64,000 bases of DNA from Rhodopseudomonas palustris (GTDB lineage: Bacteria > Pseudomonadota > Alphaproteobacteria > Rhizobiales > Xanthobacteraceae), in the NCBI RefSeq assembly GCF_003031265.1, contig NZ_CP019966.1:1116001-1180000 (forward strand), read 5' to 3'. The position numbers and the translations under genes are program-made. Shown here piece by piece: positions 8,384-16,868 of this stretch. Positions within the stretch are counted from its first letter, which is position 1. Every line of letters begins with the position of its first letter. The notes beneath the pieces were generated by a model. That model had not been told where the DNA came from. It saw only the letters and a program-made list of their open reading frames with translations, and searched no databases.

Positions 8384-9336
8384 TGTGTACGGTTTGCGGA
8401 TGTGGCGATGCCAGTGCGGATCCGGGTCATGGTCACGACCATCCGCACAGCCATGGCCATTCTCACGGCGATGGCCACGGACATCATCACCATCACCACG
8501 ATCATGATCACGCGCATCCTCACACGCATGATCACGACCACGGCCATGATCATCACCACGATCACGGGCATGACCACGTTCACGTGCATGCGCCGGCTGG
8601 TGGCAGCATCGATTTTGGGGCCGGGCTCGCCGGCGTGCACATCCCCGGCCTGTCGCAGCCGCGGATCGTGCAGATCGAGCGCGATATCCTGTCCAAGAAC
8701 GACACGTACGCGGCGGAGAACCGAGCCAGGCTGGCGGCGAGCGGCACCTTCGCGCTCAACTTCGTCTCCAGCCCGGGCTCGGGCAAGACGTCGCTGCTGG
8801 TGAAGACGATCTCGGACCTGAAGGATCAGTATCCGATCGCGGTGGTCGAAGGCGATCAGCAGACCGCCAACGATGCCGAGCGCATTCGCGCCACCGGCGC
8901 GCCGGCGATCCAGATCAACACCGGCAAGGGTTGCCACCTCGATGCCCACATGGTCGGCCACGCGCTCGATCAGTTGCCGCGCCAGGAGGGCGGGCTGCTG
9001 TTCATCGAGAACGTCGGCAACCTCGTCTGTCCCGCAGGCTTCGATCTCGGAGAGGCGCACAAGGTGGTGGTGCTGTCGATCACCGAAGGCGAAGACAAGC
9101 CGCTGAAGTATCCGCACATGTTCGCCGCTGCGAAGCTGCTGCTGTTGAACAAGATCGACCTGCTACCGCATCTCGATTTCGATCTTGCCGCGACGATCGA
9201 ATATGCGCGGCGCGTCAACCCGACCATCGAAGTGCTGACGGTGTCGGCGAAGACCGGCGAAGGCTTGGCCGCGTTCTACGCCTGGATCGGCAAGCGCGCG
9301 GCTGCGGTCCGCGCCGCCGCCAGCGCTGCCGAGTAA
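8383..9336 (+). CDS. hypB: Hydrogenase nickel-incorporation GTPase HypB, histidine-rich
   Basis: This 317-residue GTPase drives nickel insertion. It begins with MCTVCGC, a high-affinity metal motif, followed by a region (about residues 14-70) with some 30 histidines, including six in a row. In rhizobial HypB such a region stores nickel. The GTPase P-loop [11 protein letters not shown] follows, then the D and NKID motifs. Neighbouring genes have no comparable low-complexity region. Confidence 0.97.
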   Translation: MCTVCGCGDASADPGHGHDHPHSHGHSHGDGHGHHHHHHDHDHAHPHTHDHDHGHDHHHDHGHDHVHVHAPAGGSIDFGAGLAGVHIPGLSQPRIVQIERDILSKNDTYAAENRARLAASGTFALNFVSSPGSGKTSLLVKTISDLKDQYPIAVVEGDQQTANDAERIRATGAPAIQINTGKGCHLDAHMVGHALDQLPRQEGGLLFIENVGNLVCPAGFDLGEAHKVVVLSITEGEDKPLKYPHMFAAAKLLLLNKIDLLPHLDFDLAATIEYARRVNPTIEVLTVSAKTGEGLAAFYAWIGKRAAAVRAAASAAE

Positions 9337-9340
9337 CGCG

Positions 9341-11614
9341 ATGCAGCCGGCCGCGCCGCTCACCGCTGCCGCCGAACGCGCCCGCGTGCGCGTGCGCGGC
9401 GCGGTACAGGGCGTCGGTTTCAGGCCGTTCGTGTACCATCTGGCACAGCGCTACCAGCTCGGTGGCTTCGTCGCCAACGATGCGGAAGGCGTGCTGATCG
9501 AGGTCGAAGGTGCGGCGTTGCCGGAGTTCCTGGTCGCGCTCCGCTGTGAGGCGCCGCCGCTGGCGCGGGTCGACACCATCGAGACCGAAACGGTTCGGGC
9601 GCGCGGCGAGCGGGACTTCGGCATCGCGGAGAGCCGCGGCGGGGTGGTGACCACCCGGATCGGGGCGGATGCGGCGATCTGCGAGGCCTGCCTCGACGAT
9701 CTGTTCGATCCGGCGAGCCGGTTTCATCTCTATCCGTTCGTCAATTGCACCCATTGCGGCCCGCGCTACACGCTGACGCGCGGCCTGCCGTACGACCGCG
9801 CCAACACCTCGATGGCCGGCTTCACGATGTGCGAGGATTGCCGCCGCGACTATCAGGATCCGCACAACCGCCGCTTTCACGCCGAGCCGATCGCCTGCCC
9901 GCGCTGCGGCCCGCAGCTCAGCCATCCGATCGAAGAGATCGTGGCGTGTTTGCGCGTTGGCCGTATCGTCGCGCTGAAGAGCCTCGGCGGTTATCATCTG
10001 CTGTGTGACGCCACCAACGAAGCCACCGTCGCCGAGCTGCGCCGGCGCAAGGGCCGCGACGCCAAGCCGTTCGCCGTGATGGTTGCCTCCGAAGCTTCGC
10101 TCGATCGCATCGTCATCGCGTCCGAGGCGGAGCGCACGTTGGTGTCGTCGGTCGAGCGGCCGATCGTGCTGATGCGAGATCGCGGCGCACTGGCGCCGTC
10201 GGTCGCGCCCGCGCTGGATGCGGTCGGCGTGATGCTGCCCTATACGCCGCTGCATCATCTGATCTTCCATGCCGCCCACGGCGCGCCCGATGGACGCGCG
10301 TGGCAGCGCGCACCGGTCGATCTGGTCGTGGTCGCCACCAGCGCCAATCTCGGCGGCGACCCGATCGTGACCGACGATGCGCAGCGGCGGCTGGCCTCTG
10401 TCGCCGACCTGATCGTCAGCCATGATCGAGGCATCGTCGTGCGTGCCGATGATAGCGTCGTCCGGGTGATCGATGGCGCGCCGTCATTCATCCGCCGCGC
10501 ACGCGGGTTCACGCCGCGCCCGATCACACTGCCGCGCCAGATGCCGCCGGTGCTGGCGGTCGGCGCTTACTTGAAGAACACCATCACGCTGACCCGCGGC
10601 CGCGAAGCGTTCGTGTCGCAGCATGTCGGCGATCTCGCGACCGCCGAAACCGTGCGGTTCTTTGAAGAGACGGTGGATCACCTGATGCGTCTCGTCGGCG
10701 TGAAGCCCGCCGCGATCGCGCACGATCTGCACGCCGACTTCGCCTCGACCCGGTTTGCCGAGAGCCTCGCCGCCGACCATTTGGCGCTGCCGCTGATTGC
10801 CGTGCAGCATCACCACGCCCATGTCGCCTCGATCGCCGCCGAGCACGGCATCGACACGCCGCTGCTCGGTTTGGTGCTCGACGGTCACGGCCTCGGCAGC
10901 GACGGCGGCAATTGGGGAGGCGAGCTGCTGAGTGTCGACGGCGCCCGGTTCACCCGGCTGGGCCATCTGAAACCATTGGCGCTGCCGGGCGGCGATGCGG
11001 CGGCACGCGAGCCGTGGCGGATGGCGGCGGCTGCGCTGCACGCGCTGGGGCGCGACGACGAGATCGCATCGCGCTTCGTCGATTACCCTCGCGCCGCTGC
11101 GCTCGCCGCGATGCTCGCCAATCACGGCTGCGCCACCACCACCAGCGCCGGCCGGCTGTTCGATGCCGCCGCCGGCCTGCTCGGCGTCTGCGCCGTGCAA
11201 AGCCACGAAGGCCAGGCGGCCATGCAGCTCGAAGCGCTGGTGCAAATCCCGCGCGTGCTGGGCGGCGGCTGGGAGATCGGCGCCAGCACGCTCGATCTCT
11301 CGCCGCTACTCGCCCATCTGGCGACGTTGCGGATTGATCCGCGGGACGGCGCCGAACTGTTCCACGGCACGCTCTCGGCCGCACTGACCGAGTGGGCCGT
11401 GCAGGCGGCGGAGCAGAGTGGACTCACCACCATCGCGCTCGGCGGCGGCTGTTTCCTCAATCGCGTGCTGAGCGAAGATCTGGCGGCACGGCTGCGGGCG
11501 CGGGGGCTGACGCCGCTGCTCGCCCGGCAGGTGCCGCCGAACGATGGCGGCCTCAGCCTTGGTCAGGCCTGGATCGCCGGACAACATCTCACTGCCAGCA
11601 AGGAGCCGCACTGA
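9341..11614 (+). CDS. hypF: Carbamoyltransferase HypF
   Basis: This 757-residue HypF makes the thiocarbamate on HypE that becomes the cyanide ligands. It has an N-terminal acylphosphatase domain (VRGAVQGVGFRPFVYHL, residues 10-95) and a double zinc finger with four CxxC motifs (CEAC, CTHC, CEDC, CPRC; about 110-185). A YrdC-like domain and a Kae1-like carbamoyltransferase domain with HHHAHVAS follow. It lies between hypB and hypC and its stop overlaps the hypC start. Confidence 0.97.
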   Translation: MQPAAPLTAAAERARVRVRGAVQGVGFRPFVYHLAQRYQLGGFVANDAEGVLIEVEGAALPEFLVALRCEAPPLARVDTIETETVRARGERDFGIAESRGGVVTTRIGADAAICEACLDDLFDPASRFHLYPFVNCTHCGPRYTLTRGLPYDRANTSMAGFTMCEDCRRDYQDPHNRRFHAEPIACPRCGPQLSHPIEEIVACLRVGRIVALKSLGGYHLLCDATNEATVAELRRRKGRDAKPFAVMVASEASLDRIVIASEAERTLVSSVERPIVLMRDRGALAPSVAPALDAVGVMLPYTPLHHLIFHAAHGAPDGRAWQRAPVDLVVVATSANLGGDPIVTDDAQRRLASVADLIVSHDRGIVVRADDSVVRVIDGAPSFIRRARGFTPRPITLPRQMPPVLAVGAYLKNTITLTRGREAFVSQHVGDLATAETVRFFEETVDHLMRLVGVKPAAIAHDLHADFASTRFAESLAADHLALPLIAVQHHHAHVASIAAEHGIDTPLLGLVLDGHGLGSDGGNWGGELLSVDGARFTRLGHLKPLALPGGDAAAREPWRMAAAALHALGRDDEIASRFVDYPRAAALAAMLANHGCATTTSAGRLFDAAAGLLGVCAVQSHEGQAAMQLEALVQIPRVLGGGWEIGASTLDLSPLLAHLATLRIDPRDGAELFHGTLSAALTEWAVQAAEQSGLTTIALGGGCFLNRVLSEDLAARLRARGLTPLLARQVPPNDGGLSLGQAWIAGQHLTASKEPH

Positions 11615-11847
11615 TGTGTCTCGCCATTCCGGCCGAAGTGGTCGAGCTGCTGCCCGAGCAGATGGCGCGGGTGTCGCTCGACGGCGTGAGCAAGGTGGTG
11701 TCGGTCGCGCTGGTCGAAGGCGTGGCGGTCGGCGACTACGTCGTGGTGCATGTCGGCTTCGCGCTGACCCGGATCGACCCGGACGAGGCGAAACAGACGC
11801 TGGCGCTGCTCGCGGAGATGGGCCAATCGGCGGAGGCGGCGCGATGA
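11614..11847 (+). CDS. hypC: Hydrogenase assembly chaperone HypC
   Basis: This 77-residue HypC begins MCLAIP with the essential Cys2. It carries the Fe(CN)2CO unit with HypD and hands it to the large-subunit precursor. It overlaps both neighbours (TGATG with hypF and ATGA with hypD), as expected for a tightly coupled HypCD pair. Confidence 0.97.
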   Translation: MCLAIPAEVVELLPEQMARVSLDGVSKVVSVALVEGVAVGDYVVVHVGFALTRIDPDEAKQTLALLAEMGQSAEAAR

Positions 11848-12986
11848 AATACGTGGACGAGTATCGCGACGGCAAGGTGGCGCGGCAGATCGCGGCGGCA
11901 ATCGCGCAGGCGGCCGATCCGTCGCGCAGCTATCACTTCATGGAGTTCTGCGGCGGCCATACCCACGCGATCTCGCGCTATGGCCTGGAAGATCTGCTGC
12001 CGTCGAACGTCCGGATGGTGCACGGACCGGGCTGCCCGGTCTGCGTGCTGCCGGTCGGACGGATCGACATGGCGATCCGGCTCGCGCAGCGCCCGGAGGT
12101 GACGCTGTGCACCTATGGCGACCTGATGCGGGTGCCGGGTTCGCACGGCACCTCGCTGCTGCGCGCCAAGGCGGCCGGCGCCGACATCCGGATGGTGTAT
12201 TCGACGCTGGATGCGGTCGCTATCGCCGAGGCGGAGCCGACCCGCGAGGTGGTGTTTTTCGCCATCGGTTTCGAAACCACGACGCCGCCGACCGCGCTGG
12301 CGATCAAGCTCGCGGCCGCCAAGCGGCTCAGCAATTTCAGCGTGTTCTGCAATCACGTGCTGACGCCGCCGGCGATCCGCGGCATCCTCGAACATCCCGA
12401 TCTCGCCGGCCAGCCGGGGCCACGCCTCGACGGATTCATCGGTCCCGCGCATGTCAGTGCGGTGATCGGTGCCGATGCGTTTGCGGAGTTCGCGCGTGAT
12501 TTTGCCAAGCCCGTGGTGGTCGCCGGGTTCGAACCGCTCGATGTGATGCAGTCGATCCTGATGCTGGTGCAGCAGGTCAACGACGGCCGCCATGTCGTCG
12601 AGAACCAGTACATCCGCGCGGTGACGCCGGAGGGCAACCGCATCGCGCAGGCAGAAGTCGCGGCGATCTTCGAGCTGCGCGACAGCTTCGAGTGGCGCGG
12701 CTTCGGCCGCGTGCCGGCGAGTGGCCTTCAGTTGCGCGAAGCTTATGCGGCCTTCGACGCCGAGCGCCGCTTCGCGATGGCTGAGATCTCCGCCGCCGAC
12801 AATCCGGCCTGCGACTGCGGCGCGATCCTGCGCGGCATCAAGCGTCCGACCGATTGCAAGCTGTTCGGCACGCTATGCACGCCGGAGACGCCGATGGGAT
12901 CGTGCATGGTGTCGTCGGAAGGCGCCTGCGCGGCGCATTGGACCTATGGTCGCTTCCGCGACCACGCACGGAGGGCGGTGGCATGA
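11844..12986 (+). CDS. hypD: Fe-(CN)2-CO scaffold protein HypD
   Basis: This 380-residue HypD is the FeS scaffold where the Fe(CN)2CO moiety is built. It shows the family motifs CGGHTHAISRYG, GPGCPVC and CNHVLTPPAIRG. Near the C terminus come the cysteines of the 4Fe-4S and redox site: CDCGAILRG, DCKLFGTLC and GSCMVSSEGAC. The ATG at 11844 overlaps hypC by four bases. Confidence 0.98.
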   Translation: MKYVDEYRDGKVARQIAAAIAQAADPSRSYHFMEFCGGHTHAISRYGLEDLLPSNVRMVHGPGCPVCVLPVGRIDMAIRLAQRPEVTLCTYGDLMRVPGSHGTSLLRAKAAGADIRMVYSTLDAVAIAEAEPTREVVFFAIGFETTTPPTALAIKLAAAKRLSNFSVFCNHVLTPPAIRGILEHPDLAGQPGPRLDGFIGPAHVSAVIGADAFAEFARDFAKPVVVAGFEPLDVMQSILMLVQQVNDGRHVVENQYIRAVTPEGNRIAQAEVAAIFELRDSFEWRGFGRVPASGLQLREAYAAFDAERRFAMAEISAADNPACDCGAILRGIKRPTDCKLFGTLCTPETPMGSCMVSSEGACAAHWTYGRFRDHARRAVA

Positions 12987-14029
12987 GCGATCGGATCAAG
13001 CGGCGCAAGCTCGATCTCGCGCACGGCCGCGTCGACCTCTCGCACGGCGCCGGCGGCCGCGCGATGGCGCATCTGATCGGCGAGATTTTCCACGCCGCCT
13101 TCGACAACCCGATGCTGCGCGCCGGCAACGACCAGGCGGCGTTCGAAGTCGCGGCCGGGCGGATGGTGATGACCACCGACGGCTATGTGGTGTCGCCACT
13201 GTTCTTCCCTGGCGGCGACATCGGCTCGCTCGCCGTGCACGGCACCATCAACGATGTCGCGATGGCTGGCGCGAGGCCGCTGTATCTGTCAGCCGGCTTC
13301 ATCATCGAGGAGGGCTTTGCGTTCGCCGACCTCAAGCGGATCGCCGACAGCATGGCGGCGGCCTCGCGCGCAGCCGGTGTGCCGATCGTCACCGGCGACA
13401 CCAAGGTGGTTGAGCGTGGCAAGGCCGATGGCGTGTTCATCACCACCACCGGCGTCGGCATCGCGCCGCGCGACCTGGTGTTGTCCGCCGAGCAGGCCCG
13501 GCCGGGCGACAAGGTGTTGCTGTCAGGCTTCATCGGCGACCACGGCGTTGCGGTGATGTCGCAGCGGCAGAACCTCGCGTTCGAGACGTCAATCCAGTCC
13601 GATAGCGCCGCGCTGCACGAGCTGGTCGCTGCGATGGTGTCGGCTGCACCGCAGGGCCTGCGGGTTATGCGCGATCCGACCCGCGGCGGGCTCGCTGCGA
13701 CCCTGAACGAATTGGCGCAGCAATCCGCAGTCGGCTTCCGGCTCGATGAGGATGCGGTGCCGGTGCGGCCCGAAGTGGCGGCGGCGTGCGAGCTGCTCGG
13801 GCTCGATCCGCTTTATGTCGCCAACGAGGGCAAGTTGGTGGCGGTGGCAGCGCCCGAGGCGGCCGATACGCTGCTCGCCGCGATGCGGGCGCATCCGCTC
13901 GGGCGCGATGCCGCGATCATCGGCGAGGTGATCGAGGACGATCATCATTTTGTGCAGATGACTACGGCGTTCGGCGGCGGCCGGATCGTCGATTGGCTGG
14001 CCGGCGAGCAGTTGCCGCGGATTTGTTGA
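12983..14029 (+). CDS. hypE: Carbamoyl-dehydratase HypE
   Basis: This 348-residue HypE of the PurM/SelD fold dehydrates the thiocarbamate to thiocyanate. It ends with PRIC, the C-terminal cysteine that is carbamoylated by HypF. The ATP-binding region has LSHGAGGRAM near the start and GNDQAAFE. It is four-base coupled to hypD and is the last hyp gene; hoxA follows after a 40-base gap. Confidence 0.97.
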   Translation: MSDRIKRRKLDLAHGRVDLSHGAGGRAMAHLIGEIFHAAFDNPMLRAGNDQAAFEVAAGRMVMTTDGYVVSPLFFPGGDIGSLAVHGTINDVAMAGARPLYLSAGFIIEEGFAFADLKRIADSMAAASRAAGVPIVTGDTKVVERGKADGVFITTTGVGIAPRDLVLSAEQARPGDKVLLSGFIGDHGVAVMSQRQNLAFETSIQSDSAALHELVAAMVSAAPQGLRVMRDPTRGGLAATLNELAQQSAVGFRLDEDAVPVRPEVAAACELLGLDPLYVANEGKLVAVAAPEAADTLLAAMRAHPLGRDAAIIGEVIEDDHHFVQMTTAFGGGRIVDWLAGEQLPRIC

Positions 14030-14069
14030 TGGTGTTTGGTTCAATTCGTTGCGTGACGGGACGACGGGG

Positions 14070-15518
14070 ATGAGTGGACAGGCGACAGTGCTGGTGGTCG
14101 ACGACGAGATCCGGTCGCTCGAATCGCTGAAGCGGGTGCTGTGCGACGAGTTCGAAGTGATCTGTGCGCGCGACGCCGGTGAGGCGCGGCGCGTGCTGGA
14201 AAGCGAGATCGTTCACGCCATCCTGTGCGACCAGCGGATGCAGTACGAGACCGGCGTCGACTTCCTCAAGGACGTACGCAAGACTTGGCCCGACCCGGTG
14301 CGGATGATCATCTCCGGTTATTCCGACAGCGAGGACATCATCGCCGGCATCAACGAAGCCGGGATCTATCAGTATATCGCCAAGCCGTGGCACCCGGATC
14401 GGCTGCTCGACATCGTCCGCGGCGCGGTGCAGCTGTTCATGCTGCAAAAGGAAACCGAGACGGCCGGCATCGACATCAAGCTGACACCGGAGCGGGCGCA
14501 GCGCGTCGTCACCGAAAAGCGCGGTGCCGCCCGGAAGCTTTACGAATTCGATCGCATCGTGCATGCGCCGGACAGTCCGCTGAGCGAGGTCATCGAGCTC
14601 GGCAAGCGCGCTGCGGAGTTCGACATCTCGGTGCTGATCACCGGCGAGAGCGGCACCGGCAAGGAATTGCTGGCGCGAGCGATCCATTACGGCTCGGCGC
14701 GCGCCGGCAAGGCGTTCGTGGTCGAGAACTGCGGCGCGTTGCCGGACGAACTGCTCGAAAGCGAACTGTTCGGCTGCAAGAAGGGCGCGTTCACCGGCGC
14801 CTATCAGGACCGTATCGGTCTGTTTGAAGTGGCCGATGGCGGCACGATCTTTCTCGACGAGATCGGCGAGACCTCACCGGCGTTTCAAGTCAAGCTACTG
14901 CGCGTGCTGCAGGAGAGCGAGATCCGTCCGCTCGGCGCGCAGCGGGTCCGCAAAGTCGACGTCCGCGTCGTCGCGGCGACCAACCGCGATCTTGAAGCCG
15001 AAGTGCGCGCCGGCCGTTTCCGGCGCGATTTGTACTACCGGCTCGCGGCGTTCCCGCTGCATATGCCGGCGCTGCGTGAGCGGCCGATGGACATTCCGCT
15101 GATCGCCGCCAAGGTGCTGGCCGATGTCGCCAAGTCCTACGGCCGCAACGTTGGGGGCTTCGCGCCAGCGGCCCTCAACCGGATGCGGCACTACGACTGG
15201 CCGGGCAACGTGCGCGAACTGCAGAACGAAATCCAGCGCATGGTGGTGCTGGCGACCGAGGATCGGCTGCAGGAAGGCGATCTGTCGCCGCGGGTGCGGC
15301 AGGGCGGCGAGCCGATCCAGCTCAAGCCGGTGCGCAACGGCTGCGCAACGCTGAAGACCAACATCGAAGCGCTCGAGCGGCACATGATCGCCGAGGCGCT
15401 GGATCGTCATGGCGGCAATATCAGCCGCGTCGCCGGCGAGCTCGGGCTGTCGCGCGTCGGGCTGCGCAACAAGCTCGGCCGCTACGATCTGCGCAAGGGT
15501 CTTGCCGATGAGGTCTGA
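14070..15518 (+). CDS. hoxA: NtrC-family sigma54 activator HoxA of hydrogenase genes
   Basis: This 482-residue response regulator activates hydrogenase promoters with sigma54. The receiver domain (1-120) has Asp11-Asp12 and the phosphoacceptor Asp54. The AAA+ domain (about 155-395) has Walker A GESGTGKE and the sigma54-contact loop GAFTGA. A Fis-type helix-turn-helix lies at the C terminus (GGNISRVAGELGLSRVGLRNK). In this family the unphosphorylated form is active and HupT-dependent phosphorylation turns it off. The ATG at 14070 was chosen over an in-frame TTG at 14049. Confidence 0.93.
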   Translation: MSGQATVLVVDDEIRSLESLKRVLCDEFEVICARDAGEARRVLESEIVHAILCDQRMQYETGVDFLKDVRKTWPDPVRMIISGYSDSEDIIAGINEAGIYQYIAKPWHPDRLLDIVRGAVQLFMLQKETETAGIDIKLTPERAQRVVTEKRGAARKLYEFDRIVHAPDSPLSEVIELGKRAAEFDISVLITGESGTGKELLARAIHYGSARAGKAFVVENCGALPDELLESELFGCKKGAFTGAYQDRIGLFEVADGGTIFLDEIGETSPAFQVKLLRVLQESEIRPLGAQRVRKVDVRVVAATNRDLEAEVRAGRFRRDLYYRLAAFPLHMPALRERPMDIPLIAAKVLADVAKSYGRNVGGFAPAALNRMRHYDWPGNVRELQNEIQRMVVLATEDRLQEGDLSPRVRQGGEPIQLKPVRNGCATLKTNIEALERHMIAEALDRHGGNISRVAGELGLSRVGLRNKLGRYDLRKGLADEV

Positions 15519-16860
15519 TCGCGGCGGTCGCGAGAGTCTGATCGACCGGGTCGGCTCGCAACTGCCGTCGCCGTTTGCCGGCGACCAGGAGGCAGCGTGG
15601 ATCGAAGTGATCCGCAAGATGGACGAGGTCTACGCCGACCTGCTGCGCTACGAGACCGATCTGGAAGAGAAGAACGCGGCGCTGGAGGAGGCGCAGGCAT
15701 TCATCTCCAGCGTGATCGAGTCGGTGTCGGACATCCTGATCGTCTGCGACCGCCACGGCAGCATCCTGCAGGTCAATCCGGCGGCGGTGCGGCTGCTCGG
15801 CGACCGCACCGGCACGCTGCTGCATCGGTCGCTCACCGATCTTGTCGATCCCGCCGATCGCGGCCGGATCGACGCGCTGTTGCAGGCGCAGTGTCCGAGC
15901 GAAATCAGCAACCTCGAAATCCGCTTCGTCACCGAGCGCGGGCTGTCCGATCTCTATGCGATCAACGGTGCCACCCGCTGCGATCCGGCGGGGCACCGGC
16001 TCGGTGCGGTGCTGACCGGGCGGCCGATCGGCGAGCTGCGCCGCGCCTACGAGGCGCTGCATGCCGCGCACAGCGAGCTGCAGCATGCGCAGCGCCAGCT
16101 CGTCGAGCAGGAAAAGATGGCGAGCCTCGGCCGTCTGGTCGCCGGCGTTGCGCACGAACTGAATAACCCGATCAGCTTCATCTACGGCAACATCCATACG
16201 CTCGATCGTTATCGCGACCGGATGTCGGCGTATCTCGGCGCGATCCATCGCGGCGCCGAACCTGCCGAGATCGAACGGCTGCGCCGCGACTTGAAGATCG
16301 ACGCGCTGCTCGCCGATTACGGCTCGCTGATCGAAGGCACGCTGGAAGGTGCGATGCGGGTTGCCGACGTCGTCAAGAACCTGCGGCGGCTCAGCTTCCC
16401 GAAGAGCGGCGAGAGCCTGCGTGTCGATGTCGATCGCGTGGTGCGCACCGCGGTGCGCTGGGCGGCGCGGGCCAAGCCGCATCACGTCGACTTCGCCTTC
16501 GATATTGCGCCGGAGCTGCAGATTCTCGGCAATGAAGGCCAGTTCCACCAGATTATCGTCAATTTGATCGACAACGCGCTCGACGCGGTGCGCGGCCAGG
16601 CGGCGCCGCGGATCGAGATCGTCGCGCGCCGCGACGGCGACCAGATCGTCATCACTATCTCGGATAACGGAGCCGGTCTGCCTGACGGCCTGATCGACAA
16701 GATATTCGAACCGTTCTTCACCACCAAGCCGGTCGGTGAAGGTACCGGGCTCGGCTTGTGGATCAGCTACGGCATCGCGCGCGAACATGGCGGCACGCTG
16801 GCGGCGGCGAACCGCAGCGGTGGCGGCGCGGTCTTCACCCTGATGCTACCTGCGCCGTAA
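15508..16860 (+). CDS. hupT: Hydrogenase-regulating sensor kinase HupT (HoxJ)
   Basis: This soluble 450-residue histidine kinase overlaps hoxA by eleven bases. It has a PAS domain (about residues 65-180), a coiled linker, the H-box GVAHELNNP with His216, and an ATPase domain with N and G boxes ([15 protein letters not shown]). No membrane segments are seen, as expected for HupT, which receives the H2 signal from the sensor hydrogenase HupUV. hupUV is not in the window, so whether this signal chain is complete cannot be judged here. Confidence 0.9.
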   Translation: MRSDRGGRESLIDRVGSQLPSPFAGDQEAAWIEVIRKMDEVYADLLRYETDLEEKNAALEEAQAFISSVIESVSDILIVCDRHGSILQVNPAAVRLLGDRTGTLLHRSLTDLVDPADRGRIDALLQAQCPSEISNLEIRFVTERGLSDLYAINGATRCDPAGHRLGAVLTGRPIGELRRAYEALHAAHSELQHAQRQLVEQEKMASLGRLVAGVAHELNNPISFIYGNIHTLDRYRDRMSAYLGAIHRGAEPAEIERLRRDLKIDALLADYGSLIEGTLEGAMRVADVVKNLRRLSFPKSGESLRVDVDRVVRTAVRWAARAKPHHVDFAFDIAPELQILGNEGQFHQIIVNLIDNALDAVRGQAAPRIEIVARRDGDQIVITISDNGAGLPDGLIDKIFEPFFTTKPVGEGTGLGLWISYGIAREHGGTLAAANRSGGGAVFTLMLPAP

Positions 16861-16868
16861 GCCGTGCG

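Noticed and set aside
14049..14069. TTG start for HoxA giving seven extra residues
   Set aside because: The ATG at 14070 matches the conserved receiver start and no ribosome-binding site favours the TTG.
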